NCBI GenBank assembly: GCA_003956705.1
Contig: QZCP01000220.1
Span: 22,993-86,992, forward strand
DNA from: Brevipalpus yothersi
Lineage: Eukaryota; Arthropoda; Arachnida; Trombidiformes; Tenuipalpidae
Length of the DNA stretch: 64,000 nt
Reading direction: 5' to 3'
Of this stretch, positions 35,651 to 47,752 are shown in pieces; position 1 is the stretch's first letter; every line of letters begins with the position of its first letter. The notes under the pieces were generated by a model, which was not told the origin of the DNA, did not search any database, and saw nothing but the letters and a program-made list of their open reading frames with translations. The position numbers and the translations under genes are program-made.

Positions 35651-38600
35651 ATGTTATCCAATGAGTATCCAATCGAACATGTACCATTAAACATGAGGGA
35701 TAATCATTCAGTTTTCCTGGGAGGTTCTTGTAATCCAACTACTTGGCGAAAGGATATTGCCATTCCAATACTACGAAATCATAACATATCTTTCTATGAT
35801 CCCGTAAGTTTTCCATTCTCTCTCTCTCTCTCTCCTACTTGCAATCATTTTCTCAGTTAGGTGTGTGTTAATTGTGATTTAATTTGGTGAAAATTTTTTT
35901 CTTCCTCTTAGCAAGTGGATAACTGGACGCCAGATCTAATTCAAGCTGAAAATCTCGCTAAACAGGTATGTTTACAGTGATTTGAATTTTTTTTAGATTT
36001 TTCAACATCTCAAAACAACTGAACCTTTGAAATATCATTCGAGAGATGCTTTTCTCTTCCCTCCTCATCTTTTTTCTTCATCATCCCTCTCTCTATCTCT
36101 ATCTCTCCTGATCACCCACGAGTTTTTCTTCCTCTTGCTAAATTTTTTTGCATCTCTCTCTTCGTACTTGTTGGGGCAACAAGCCAACTGATCCTCACTC
36201 TCTTCATTAGCTTTGAATTTAGCATCATCTCTATTTTGCTTTCCAATTTTCATCATCCTCCATCTCTCTCTTCCTTCCAAGCCGTGTGCATGAACTTTTC
36301 TTGCTTCTTCCAAAAATCCCGGAGGAAGAGAGAGAGAAAGCACATTGCTAATTTGACTTTTTTTCTCTACGCTTGAAAAAAGTACAAATATTTTCTCTTT
36401 CTCTTTCTCTCTCTCTCTATCCAGAATGCCGAAGTACTATTTTTCGTTATTGATAACAAAACTCGTGCCATATCAGCCATGATCGAAGCATCATTCATCG
36501 CAGCTTTCTCCAACAAATTAATACTTGTGATCGATCCGTGTCCACCGCCACTAGGAGCCATCATTAACGATGAGCCGATATCAGAAAAGTAAGTAATAAT
36601 TGAGAGTTATCATTCGATGTTGCTTCAGTTTATTCTATCTTGCTGTGTGTGTGTTTGAATATTTCTCTCTTTTGATGTACTTTTTCTCACTTCACGCTTT
36701 ATTATGCAACTAACATTATATTGGATATCATGATTGTTATGTATCGAATTGTTCATTTACTCTGTCCATTTCTTTTGGTGACTCTTTTCTTTAGGGAACA
36801 TGAAATACTAAAACGTGGTCGCCATCTTCTCCGAAATCTTGTTGAAGGTAAACAAATACCGGTGTTTGACGACATATTCGAGGCGCTTTCTCAAATACCC
36901 AAGCTACTCGATAAGCATAAGGTAAATTATAATGGGGCGTTAACTCATAATCATAATCATTTCAATCGATTGAAATCATCGTTCAATTGTGATGGTAACA
37001 AGCAGCAAGTAGTGGTTAAAAAACTTCAGCAAGTGTGCAATAAACTAATGACACTTGACACTGATAAATACAGTCAACCATACAATCATCTACATACACC
37101 TCATGGGGGAAATAATAAAAGATCAACCACTGGTTTACCAAATTTGCAACTCAATTGTTCCGAAGCATCACGGGCTGAATCAGCGGCCATCAGTGGTTTC
37201 GATCAGCCTGATGGTGTTGCATTGGTCAATTCGGTGGATCCTGTTGTTTGTATGGATGTTGGATATCGCTTTGATAATCGAGATATTACCAAAAGATATC
37301 ACCAATTGTTGAATGCAACTGATAATGATTTACATTCGCAACATGATGCATATCATCATCACCATCATTCGAGAATTGGAGATGACCAAGGTAGCGGTAA
37401 ACATGTGGTTGACAATTTTTATCGCTTCATAATGAAGCAAGCTGGTAATTTTAAAGCATCACTTTCGCTGCCATCACTTACATCAGTGTCCATTACACGG
37501 CCCAGTATAACACTGTCATCACCATCTTCACCGCCAATATTATCAGCATGTAATATACAGCCATCATTCCCATCTTATGCAACTACTCTCAATGGTCTAC
37601 CTGAATACGGCCTGTTGTCCAGCTGTAAGCAGGAAGCCTGTAACAATAAGTATACTCCGTATAAGGTAAGTAATGATCTTGTTCATGATCACTTTTTATT
37701 ATTATTATTCGAATTTTCACGGATTTCATTCATTGTCGTTAATATTTGCCATAACAGGCGATGAACATGTAGATAGATGTTTCGATCGTTGTGAGATGAT
37801 ATGCATGTTTTGTTATGCTTGACTCACAAAAGGATTAAACTCTTTCGTTTGTAGAATAATTGATAATCACTTCATTATTATGTGGTTACGCATTCGTTGA
37901 AAATGTTAATGCTATTTCTCTTTCATCTAATCTATCATTTACAATCAAATTCCATACAAAAAAATATCATGGATTGAATCATTTCTCTCTCTGTCTGTCA
38001 GTACCTTATCGTAATAGGCTGAACAGTAGATCCTGTCGATACTTTGTGGTTAGTTGATAGTAGATGAACTTTATTATTTCTGTTCTTTTTGGTCTCAAAA
38101 TCAATCAATTTTTTGAAATCATCTTCATGGTGGGTAGTGCAAGATTACATACTCTCCTCTGACGTGTTGTAAGAGTACCCCTGCAAAGCCTCGACCGGCA
38201 TGAATACTTGGCTCTCGTGGCGGGAAAGTGATGAGTGTACGGTGCAAAGAATTATAACTGTATGGAAAATTCCATCTTGAGGAGGGAAGGAAGAGAGAAG
38301 AGAGGGAAAATGAAAGAGGCGAAACAGAGAAAGAACCATCAATCAGACTAATAATCCTTTGATTAAAAGTAACATTTATACTATTCTACTATCTTCGCCA
38401 TTCATGGAGTTGATCTATGGCTAGAATCGAGACAGTGAATCAGGTCACAGTCTGTCTCATAGAAGATGCTAAAAAAATGAAGCTAGTCAGCTATATAGAC
38501 GAAGAAAGAAAAAAAGAGCATCCAAAGGAAGTCCGCTCTAGAGCATGTTGTTTTTCAGCTCTGTTTGACCTAGATCAAATGTGCCTAGTTGGGAGAAATC

Positions 38601-39315
38601 GATGATCGTTTCATTGAGATATTTCTCTTGATTTTAGCTATTCACATATTTATTTCGATTTCAATAACTTCTAAACTTGAATAGACATAATTCTGATCTG
38701 CAATCAAATTCAGATGAACTGTGACACCGAAGCGTTCTTTTTTTCTTTCTCTTCGCAAGTGCTTTAATTTTCCCCGCTTTTTCCCCAACGTTCGTTCATT
38801 TGTTCTCACAAGCATTGTGTTTGGCGCTAATCAATTCAATTCAATCTGATCCAAACAGATTTCATCCAATGGAATCAGTGCTCTGGTAACAGATATCCCA
38901 TGATTCTTTAGAAAAAATTATTTTATACAAGGAAGAGAATTGCGAGGAGAGAGAGAAAGAGAGAAAGAGAGAGTTCATCAAACCATCGTTTATTTTCGTA
39001 TTTTCCTCCTATTTCCTCGCGAATTGTTAGAAGATGATTATCATTATCATTTGAAAAATATTGACACACTTTGCACATCTATTTGTTGAAAATACTTGTC
39101 TAAAGAGTGAGAGAGAGAGAGAGACATTGGAAACAATTTCCTGTTTGCACCTCATAAGGTTAATAATAAAAGGAGAAAACGATTCGATTCGTCCACAAGG
39201 TTATTCATCAGCTAGCCATTGCTCGTTCGAGACTAATGTTTGTCTTATCGTTCGATAGTCTGTGATGAAATCTTTTTCGACAACATCAAACGCATTTCAA
39301 TCCTGGTAGCAATCT

Positions 39316-39368
<53 letters not shown>

Positions 39369-41121
39369 TTATCTCCCCTGAAACCCCCTCTGGCCACATA
39401 TCTCCTCATCAATTGTTTATATTGTCTTGATCTTGCAGTCACGCTTATTACGCCAAATCACATTTCATTGTGATGTTAAGCTTGAGCGGGGACTAAATGC
39501 TAGCCTGTTAGAATTGATTTAATGTGATGATGATAAATTGTATATGGCTTGGTGTGAACTTCACACCTTGTCTGTTAGGTTCATCGTTCATCCGCTGAAT
39601 TCTTCCATTTCTGTATTCCGATCTGTCGTAAACAATTGGTGAATGGGAAAAGACGGTTGTCGTTCCCTCATCGCATTTGATCACATACACACCGATTGTC
39701 ATGAATTTTTTGGTTATTTTCCGTATGAAATCATGTACTTTTGATAGATATTATTTCCTCTTTCATGGATTATGTCTCTCTCTCTTTCTACTATCTATCT
39801 ACTTTATCAATTCATTTGATATCGATGGAATTTTTTTCTCTTTGACAAAAGTTTGACGACTCTTTTCTCGAAAAATACAGCTCTACATCGATTATCAGTT
39901 GTATGCTCTGAAGGTCTATCGTGTGATTTTCATTGAGAGTACTGGAGGAGTGAAAGAGTAACATTGCAAACATTCCAAAAGGACATTCCGATTCTACAAT
40001 AGAACTACGTTTTCATTAACAAATGGTTCTCATTCATCCATTCAAAAAATTTATGTTTGTTAATTTTAGATATAACCTGATGTCATTTGGATAGTAATTT
40101 TTACTCAACGATCCTTTTCAACTCAGACACTTTTCACGTGATGAATGAATTTGATCATACACCTTGTTTTCTTTCGTTGGAAAATTTTTATCGGATAAAA
40201 TTAATCAGAAAAGACAGATAGGAATCCTGAAAAAACAAAAAATGAGTAGGAATAATGATATAGGTTATGCACAAATAATCAATCCTTGGATTGTCCCATT
40301 GAAAGAATCAATTTTGCTCCACATGATCTTTGAATTCGACTTTCTTGTTTATCTTACAGAATGCTCCTCTCTCGTGCCCGCCGAAGCTTCCTGTGTACGA
40401 CATATACCTTGGAGGCTCTTATCATGAAGATTGGAGAGAGAAAATTGCCATTCCTAACTTAAAGTAGGTTTTTCTTAATTATGCTTATGATGAAATTTAC
40501 AAAAATATTATTTCATCTATCTAGGAAACACGGCCTGACTTTTTATTCAACCAAAGACCCAAGGTCTGCGGTTGATTTAGGCTCCAATGTGATCTCAAAA
40601 ATAAGTTCCTGTAGGATCTTACTATTTTTTATTGATAATGAAGACCCTTCACTGGAAACAATGATCTTGGTGAGTGTCAAAATATCTTGTATTAACCTTC
40701 CAGATAGAGATATATATTTTTTTAGATATATACAAGTTTCGCTCCGTGAAGGTAAAAAAAATTTTCTTTTCACGCAATAAAAAATCCATTTCATCTATTT
40801 TGCTGTAGGCAGGTCATTTTCTTGGCTTGAAGTGTCATGTTGTGATGTGTATACAAATGATTACCGAAGATAAAGTACTTAAAGAGCATCAGGTAAGGAA
40901 ATTAAAGCTGAAAAAAGATTGTCTCTGGGATAGGAAAAAAGTGAGATGAAACATCATGTTTTCTCTTTCTCCTTCAACAGATCACGAAAGCTGGTCTCAA
41001 TGATTATAATCGTGGGCGAAAGTACTTGTCAGATTTTGTCAAAAGAGAAGGTGGAAAAGTATTCTCAAGTATTCACGACACGGTTAAATATGCCATCGAA
41101 TGGTGCAAATCACATTCATGA
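35651..41121 (+). CDS. raw: Protein raw-like, two nucleoside 2-deoxyribosyltransferase-like domains
   Basis: Exons 35651-35803, 35912-35965, 36425-36588, 36795-37665, 40360-40463, 40525-40669, 40809-40892 and 40981-41121 keep one frame, 571 residues. Domain 1 (about 20-165) starts SVFLGGSCNPTTWRKDIAIP and has LFFVIDNKTRAISAMIEASF with Glu90 at the place of the transferase nucleophile. Domain 2 (about 425-571) starts DIYLGGSYHEDWREKIAIPN and has LLFFIDNEDPSLETMILAGH, where that position is Leu497. Between them lies a disordered linker (about 165-414) rich in His, Ser and Asn, including an HHHHH run. In Drosophila, raw restrains JNK signalling during dorsal closure and shapes gonads; the biochemical role is unknown. 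The 2.7-kb intron before exon 5 contains a dispersed repeat. AATAAA at 41198 fits the 3' end. The name raw is from recalled similarity. Confidence 0.8.
38190..38600 (+). repeat. Dispersed repeat, copy A
   Basis: It shares several blocks in the same order with 63640-63990: gctctcgtggcgggaaa, then ggagttgatctatgg, then gtgaatcaggtcacag, then gagcatgttgtttttcagct, then gacctagatcaaatgtgcct. Between blocks the copies diverge, so this is an old element. Its class is not known; an open frame through it (38417-38605) is probably fortuitous. Confidence 0.75.
39319..39358. repeat. (CT)n microsatellite, about 40 nt
   Basis: CT tract inside the large raw-like intron. Confidence 0.9.
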
Positions 41122-42611
41122 TTTTCATGCATGGAGACCAGTGGAAGAGAGAGAGAGAGAGAGAGAGAGATGTTCAATAAGTGAACTTCTATTGTTCAAT
41201 AAAACTGCGGAGTAAATTAGGAGGGAAATATCTCTGCACATATGCCTTGTTTTTGTGTCTTCAGATATGAACATACATAAATCCTTGTTCCTAATTCACT
41301 TGTTTTTTTAGACTGAATCTTATCTTTATTCAAAATGCAAATATCGAGGTACTTTGTTGAGGATGTTTTGTCTCCAGCCTCAATCTAATTGTTTCGAGGA
41401 GGCTGTGTAAGGGAAATAAACAGTACTGGTATCTAGAAAATGATAATGTTTTATCCAGGTATCAAACTTATTATTTCATTATCAATATCTCGAATTTATC
41501 AGTAATTGAAAATGTACTCTCTTCCAACAAACTGATACTTTTCAGATATCAGAGGAAAAAGACTGGATATCGAAGATTGGCCAAAAAATCAATCAAATCT
41601 TTGATCTTTTCCGGTTAAACTTGGTATGTCCTATCTTTGTAGAAACACTAAAGTCAAAATGAAACATTTTTACCTATCCAAATCTGATGGAAACTCAATT
41701 CAAAAACTCATCAGAGTCTTGAGTAATTTATTGAAAATATATATATTTGCATCTCATTCACAAGAATTTCGGATTAAATATGAATTCACAATTTCAACAT
41801 AAATCTCCTTCCAGCTTCATGTTATTGAGATTTCTTCACTCACATTGCAATCCTTTTCTCAATAGTTTGTTGCTAACAATTCGATAAACCATCATGGAAG
41901 AGCACCCAACGGATGAATTGATTTATGGTAGCCATAACATTGGAATTGATTATTTTTGTTGGATACATTCCCATGATGGCTGCCTTAACCATTCATTTTC
42001 TCTCTCTCTCTCTCTTCTTTCTTTCTTTCTTCAGAAAGGGAAATGAATGTATGTTTGCATAAGAGAGCTTTTCTATGACCCTGAATATTACTAGACTTCT
42101 CGATCTCTCGTACATAGAGAAATCACACCAGCATCACACTAGTTTTTTGGTCAAGGTTCTCGAGGAAATTCCATGATAAAATACCGGAAGATTTTCAATC
42201 CTCAACTAACGGTGGATATTTCAGAAATTCACAATTAAATAGGTGATAAAAATGGAATAATTTGATCCAGAATTCTCCGTCGATTGGATTCTCAGGATTG
42301 CTCATACGATGGATAACTTAATTGCCTCAATCCATTCTGCTCATATATTTTCAACGATTTCATATTGGTTTCCTTATCTTCATGATACAAGTTTACTGAG
42401 CAACAATCTGAGTGAAATCATAGTAATAACGGCACTTATGTTAAGGTTGGTCTTTCGATATCTACACGTATGACCAGCAATTGATCAGTTTTTGAAACAA
42501 GTATCAACATAATTCAATCAAAAAATCAAAATTCTATTCAAAACAGTCTTTTTATGAATTATGTTTGCTAATTGTTGAGATTCATTTCTTTTTTAGTCAG
42601 GTCCATCAAAA
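41122..42611. other. Intergenic between raw-like and LRR genes
   Basis: About 1.5 kb; a short GA run at 41145-41170 and the polyadenylation signal AATAAA at 41198-41203 of the raw-like gene. The rest is AT-rich with nothing supported. Confidence 0.4.
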
Positions 42612-43826
42612 ATGAAGCCTGATTTTTTGCTGAATTTATGTTATTTTTCACTATTGTGTTTTGGAAAGCGTAGAAAAGATTTAGAGAGTGAGAAAAATTG
42701 TGAATATTTCAACTCAGATGATATAGGTGAGTGATAAAACATGGTTAAAAAAATATTCCTGCCCACTAAACTAATCAAATTGATAAATTAAACGATTTTC
42801 TTCCAGATATGATCAGTATAAAATTCTCTGGTTACTACCCGAAGAAAGTTACTGATTCAGTAGATCACGATTCTCTTCAAAGATGCCATGATGCTACTGG
42901 AAAAGACATTCATACTCTATCGATAACAAGTGTTGGAACAATGGAAAGATTTTTGGATTTTACGGATAACAAAGCAAGAATCAATTTTCAGCATTTGATT
43001 ATCAAATCATGTGATTCGAAAGATAAAGATTATTCTCACCCGAGTACATGTCCAAAGAGGTTGCATCAGTCACTGGTAGTGATTCAAAGTTCCAATATCG
43101 TTCGATGGGATTGGAGTTGTTTGAGCTTTCAGCATGCCCTTTTTCGAGAAACTCAAATGCAAAACAATCAGTTGAATATCGACTTTGCCAATGAATTTGT
43201 CCATAAAAACCTACTTTCACTCTCGATTATAGATAGTGGAATACGTGAAATTACTTATGAAACTTTCGCCGAAGCAATCAATTTACGAACCCTGAGAGTG
43301 GTTGGAAATGAGATTTCAATTTTGGCACGTTCAATTCTTCCCGAAACTTTACCAAAGCTAACCGTAATGGACTTCAGTCGCAATCAAATAGTTTATATCG
43401 AAGCAGGCTTCTTCGATGGAACACCAGGATTGGTGGAACTCAATTTGGATTCAAATCCACTTCTTCGTTTTGAAGAGCAAGTTTTTAAACCTATATGGTT
43501 GAATCTTGAGAGACTAATTGTGAGAGGTATTTAATTATAACATTACATAACAATGATTATAGCTTGTAACTTGGAATGTTTTCATCCATACTTCATCTGG
43601 TGATTTTATTTTCTTCATTCAATCATTTTCAGGTGGAATATTCAAGTGTATTGAATTCTGTTGGATTTTGGAAAAGAAAATGCTTCCACATCCTGCTTTC
43701 TTTGATTTGATGACATGTACAATTAGTCCAGCAAATCTTGCGGAAACTTCGTTGAGAAAGGAGAATGAAATGGTAAAGATTGTGGATGTAACTTATAAGG
43801 ATCTTGACTGCGCTCATTTTCAATGA
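42612..43826 (+). CDS. Secreted leucine-rich-repeat protein
   Basis: Exons 42612-42726, 42807-43526 and 43633-43826, frame maintained across phase-1 introns, 342 residues. The N-terminus (MKPDFLLNLCYFSLLCFG) is a weak signal peptide. LRR units occupy about 165-280: LLSLSIIDSGIREITYETFA, LRTLRVVGNEISILARSI, LTVMDFSRNQIVYIEAGFFD, LVELNLDSNPLLRFEEQVF and LERLIVRG. After them a cysteine-bearing cap (FKCIEFCWILEK, then MTCTIS, then DLDC) resembles an LRRCT module. An N-terminal region with Cys at 31, 65, 109, 122 and 145 may form the other cap. The layout recalls arthropod proteins annotated as oplophorus-luciferin 2-monooxygenase non-catalytic subunit-like, a name that says little about function. 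No transmembrane segment is seen, so it is probably extracellular and binds a protein partner. Confidence 0.78.
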
Positions 43827-44591
43827 TGATGCTGAAAAAACATCCAAAAGTGGATCAGATGAAACCTTAGAGACCAGAGATATTCATCAAACCTTCTCTT
43901 TTCAGCTTTCACTCGATAATGTTCTGGAAACGGGAAAAAATTCATCGACTCTCATGTAATAATGAAAAGATAAATTCCAATGTGAAATCCCAGGAATGAC
44001 TGAAAACTATAGAGGATTGAGATGAAATCATTTTGCGAAGTCAGTTAAAGATAAAAAAATCGATTTGTGAAAAAATTCTCTTTCTCTCTCTCTCTTTCTC
44101 GGTGTTCAGCAACTGTAACAGAAAAAATGAAAATGACAAAAACAACTTCTTTATATAACATCCACAGTTTTCATCCGTGTGATGAAAAAAAGCATTTCAC
44201 AGATTTCTTCGGAGACATGTTGATGGTGAGGAGGAAACCATTCATTGTAAAAGTATAAAAGAATAATTGAACAAGTTCAAAGCTCGATTTAACTTCAAGA
44301 ATCTTAAGGAGATTAAGTTACGCCAAAAAGAATTTCGAATTGTGTGCATGCATCTTTTTCGCTTCCTCTTTCTCTCTCTTTTCATCTCCTGATCAAATGT
44401 AACTTATTCTCATCATCTGGCTCGATTCCCGCTATTTTTTCAGCCTGATCATAGAAATACACACACAGGCACATACAAGATTCTCAATAAGATTCATGCA
44501 ATTCCCATGAAACAACTGAGTCAATAACTTAAACGATATAATCCACCAAATTGTGGGCGAATATGTTGGATTAGTATCACACACGAGAGTG

Positions 44592-44654
<63 letters not shown>

Positions 44655-44662
44655 NNNNNNNN

Positions 44663-44695
<33 letters not shown>
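44592..44695. repeat. (GA)n microsatellite spanning an assembly gap
   Basis: About 100 nt of GA with nnnnnnnn at 44655-44662. The real length is unknown because the assembler could not resolve it. Confidence 0.95.
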
Positions 44696-44697
<2 letters not shown>

Positions 44698-44956
44698 TGG
44701 GTACATGTTGACAATACCAACGAAGAGTGTTTCTCTCTTTCTCTTCCTTTTGGCAAAAGTTTGTTGCGCTCTTGCTTTTAGGTTGCTATACAACGACTAT
44801 TCTCTTATTCCTCCAGCAAGTCGTACCAAGAAATTATACAAGTCAACAAAACCAACAGCTGCTCATACTTTTTTAGACGAGAGAGTGGGCAATGATGATG
44901 GGATCAATTCATCAAACAAGTTGATCCCTGGGAGAGGAATGGAGGCTGAATGTTTG

Positions 44957-44957
<1 letters not shown>

Positions 44958-45000
<43 letters not shown>
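44958..45000. repeat. (GA)n microsatellite, about 43 nt
   Basis: Pure GA run close to the 3' end of the Ttd14 gene. Confidence 0.9.
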
Positions 45001-45003
<3 letters not shown>

Positions 45004-45316
45004 ACGATCGTGAAGACCGGTCCCGAAGAACATAAAGGATTGAACAAAAATAAGAGTAAACAATAGTTCATTGATCTAGAATTTTGAGATAATGAGTTGA
45101 AGTTGATCAACCAGATGAACTGGGCTCCTCATCCATTAATTTCAAGTCATGAGACTATAAAAGGGGAAAATTTAAAGAGTACAATGTAACAGGTTGTAAT
45201 TGATGATGATTCGAACAATTAACCGATTTGTTATAAACTATATGATATATCATGGAGAGCAAGAGCAAGATCGAATTGACGGTGTAGTCTTTGACTTAGG
45301 AGTGAATACCAGAGGA

Positions 45317-47050
45317 CTAGGACTTGATGCCCGGTTGATTATTCACTAAAGCAGGATTGTTGAGAGAGTAACCATTAGGATCGATGATATTTTTTGTTAC
45401 ATTTTGGGCACCTTTTTGGAAATTTGAGGTACTCCACTCAGCTTTTAAGGACAAATTGTACATGGAGTATGATGGATCTCTTGTAACTTCCTTCACAACT
45501 TCAAGAAATGAAGGTAGCTTTGGAGTGACATCCTCCCCTTTTGCGGTGGTGTAAGTTTCAAGTAGAATGAGACCATTACATCTATTTATAAATCAAGAAG
45601 GAGAAAAAAAGTCATTATCATCATCATCAAAATTTTATATGATCAATTGTTTTCTTCAAGCAGTCAGTATGAACATCAGGTAATAATGATTCTACATACC
45701 GTGGATGACAAGGAGCTTTGTAAATATCCATTTGAAAGTACATATGCTCCCATAAAAAGCACCTTCGTGTTTTGTAGACGGTGTAATGGCAATCATCACG
45801 CTGAGTTAGGTAATTCTATAGTGAAAGAAATTATCGATAAATTGACCATTTAATCATCAATAGCTTCTTATAACATACAATTATTCTCAGTTTGAGCTAT
45901 TGCGAAATCATTCTCTTCTCGTTTTTCTCCATCTTTCTATCTTTCAATCTTACACATACACTCACATGCATATGCATACACATACATACAATTTCTTCAG
46001 ATGGTAAACTCGATAGGATTAATGAGAGAAGAATTCAAGAAGGAGATGATAGGAAGTCGTTTGAAAAGTGAACGATGAGAGGGAAAGAGAAAGCGAGAGA
46101 GAGTGAGAGAGAATGATGATAAAATCAACTTCCTCGAATATCAAGTTGCTAATTGTTGCTTCGAGAAGAAGTTTAAACATACTTACCACATAGTCTCTGT
46201 GTATGATTTGCCTTCTGATCTCAACCACTTGATCAGCTGACTCACATCTACGAGTTGTATACTGATATGACCAAATACCATTTTGACCTCTCTTACGTAG
46301 CCTTGACTGTATCTTGGGATTATTAGTAGTAAGATAATCGTGGACCACATCAAAATCTTGATATGGTGGAAAAACAGTATCAGGAGGCATTGATTTGACC
46401 AAGAATTTCAATTTTTGACTACCCTTTCCTAGTCTATCACTTGTGTCGATACCGATTCGTTTGCAAACACTTGAGATGAGGCGTTTAAGTTTAGCATCAA
46501 AGCTCGTCGAATTATCAATAAAATCAATGTATGGATGGCCAACCCATGCTTGTGCGGTGAGCTCATCCAATTTTCTCGCTTGTTCCAAGCCTTCCGAACG
46601 ACATGGATTATCTTCGGTGTTGTAAAATTTTTCGGCGCCAACAGCAGCGGTTACAAGATGGACAACTTGATCGTATCGATTATCACGTAACTCAACGGTA
46701 TTCCACGAATTGGTTTTAAGTATTCTCTTATAAGCACTTTCGGACATATATGCAGCAGCATCCATCGTACCACGATCACAGATAATCAAGCAATTCTTTT
46801 TACATGTCTCAGCCAAATCGAAAAACGTTTTCTCCATAGCCATCATGGTTTTCAACAGATTCTCTTGGAAGGTTTCTCCTTCATTCTCTTCCAATTCAAC
46901 AAATCGAATTCCACCTCCAAACAGTGTAGTGGCGGTCTCCGGAACTCGATACACTTTCCAACCAAGATTTTCGAAAAAAGTGGACAATTGAGCTTGACCG
47001 GTGGTCTTACCACTGCACGGACCACCCGTGAGAACCAATTTGTACAACAT
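45317..47050 (-). CDS. Ttd14: Ttd14-like ATP-binding protein (TRPL translocation defect 14)
   Basis: Exons 47050-46187, 45815-45700 and 45581-45317 give 414 residues. The N-terminal half is a P-loop NTPase of the AAA_28/NadR-kinase type: Walker A GGPCSGKTT at 9-17, VPETATTLFGGG, LIICDRGTMDAAAYM and the YDQVVHLVTAAVGAEKFY switch. The C-terminal half is a CYTH-like fold with WSYQYTTRRC, IYKAPCHPRCNGLILLETYTT and EVVKEVTRDPSYSMYNLSL, all typical of the family. In Drosophila the protein binds GTP and phosphatidylinositol phosphate and is needed for light-dependent trafficking of the TRPL channel. The start is the ATG at 47050 directly before LYKLVLTGG; a TTG farther up is not used. For exon 2 the acceptor TTTCACTATAG is preferred over CTAACTCAG because it restores a conserved NYLTQ stretch. 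It is divergent from the RING gene (702-nt spacing). Confidence 0.93.
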
Positions 47051-47752
47051 TGATGAAATTATGAACAATATTTTTTAAAAACCTCTAAGAAAAAAAATAA
47101 TAATAATAATAATAATATATATATTTACACAATACACAACATCATGAACAGTTCTTATGCCGTACAAGCAGCTTGTACTACATGAACATGAAGTTCAAAT
47201 CCTGATCAGTATTTTTTCCCTTGTTTCTTTCCCCCTCTCTCCAGCCCAACAGAGTCCTCTAGCGTCTATCCGCCCCCTTTTCATCACATTACATTTCACG
47301 CCACCTGGTGTCAGTGAGCTACAACTGGAGAAAATATTTTTTTTTCATCATTTTTCATTCTGATTCAGAATTTCTGATGAAAGTGAATGTGATATATACC
47401 AAAACATCTACTTCAGGAGATGATGATGATCCATGTGGTGTTGAACTTTTTCGACTTTTTGTAGGGTGTACATGTGAAGTACCTTTTTCCCTCTCTTCCT
47501 TTTTTCTCATTGTGTTTTGGTGTGTGGATGTGTATGTGTGTGTGTATTTATCATCATTAGCCAGTGTGTATTCCTATGTGTTAGCATAGGAAAATAGAAG
47601 AGAGAGAGAGAGAGGAAGAAGAAAAAAAAGGAAGAGAGAAGAAGAAAGAACATAGAGTACATATATATACAGTGTGTGTGTATATAGTTTCTCTTGCACT
47701 TTCTTTTTTTGTATCGTAATAATTTTTTTGTTGTTGTATTATTGCTCAAGAA
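47051..47752. other. Shared divergent promoter region, Ttd14 / RING ligase
   Basis: 702 nt between two head-to-head genes. It begins with an AAT trinucleotide run (about 47097-47117). GC-richer patches near 47260-47310 (ccgcccccttttc, cgccacctggtg) are candidate promoter-proximal sites, and GT/GA runs lie around 47520-47690. No exon is seen. Confidence 0.45.

Larger units (their letters stand above)
37666..40359 (+). other. Large intron of the raw-like gene
   Basis: 2.7 kb, far larger than the other introns in the window. It begins GTAAGT after ...CCGTATAAG and ends TTTATCTTACAG. It contains copy A of a dispersed repeat (about 38190-38600) and a CT tract at about 39319-39358. No nested gene is supported. 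Confidence 0.7.
43827..45316. other. Intergenic with N-containing GA tract
   Basis: It holds a GA tract interrupted by eight N (44592-44695) and another GA tract at 44958-45000. An open frame at 44705-45013 (+) begins with a hydrophobic stretch but runs into the GA repeat and is not called. No other exon is seen. Confidence 0.45.

Noticed and set aside
38417..38605. 62-codon open frame in the raw-like intron
   Set aside because: It lies inside a dispersed repeat whose second copy does not keep the frame.
44705..45013. Hydrophobic N-terminus followed by Arg/Glu repeat
   Set aside because: The tail is a (GA)n translation, and no splice donor or conserved body is evident.
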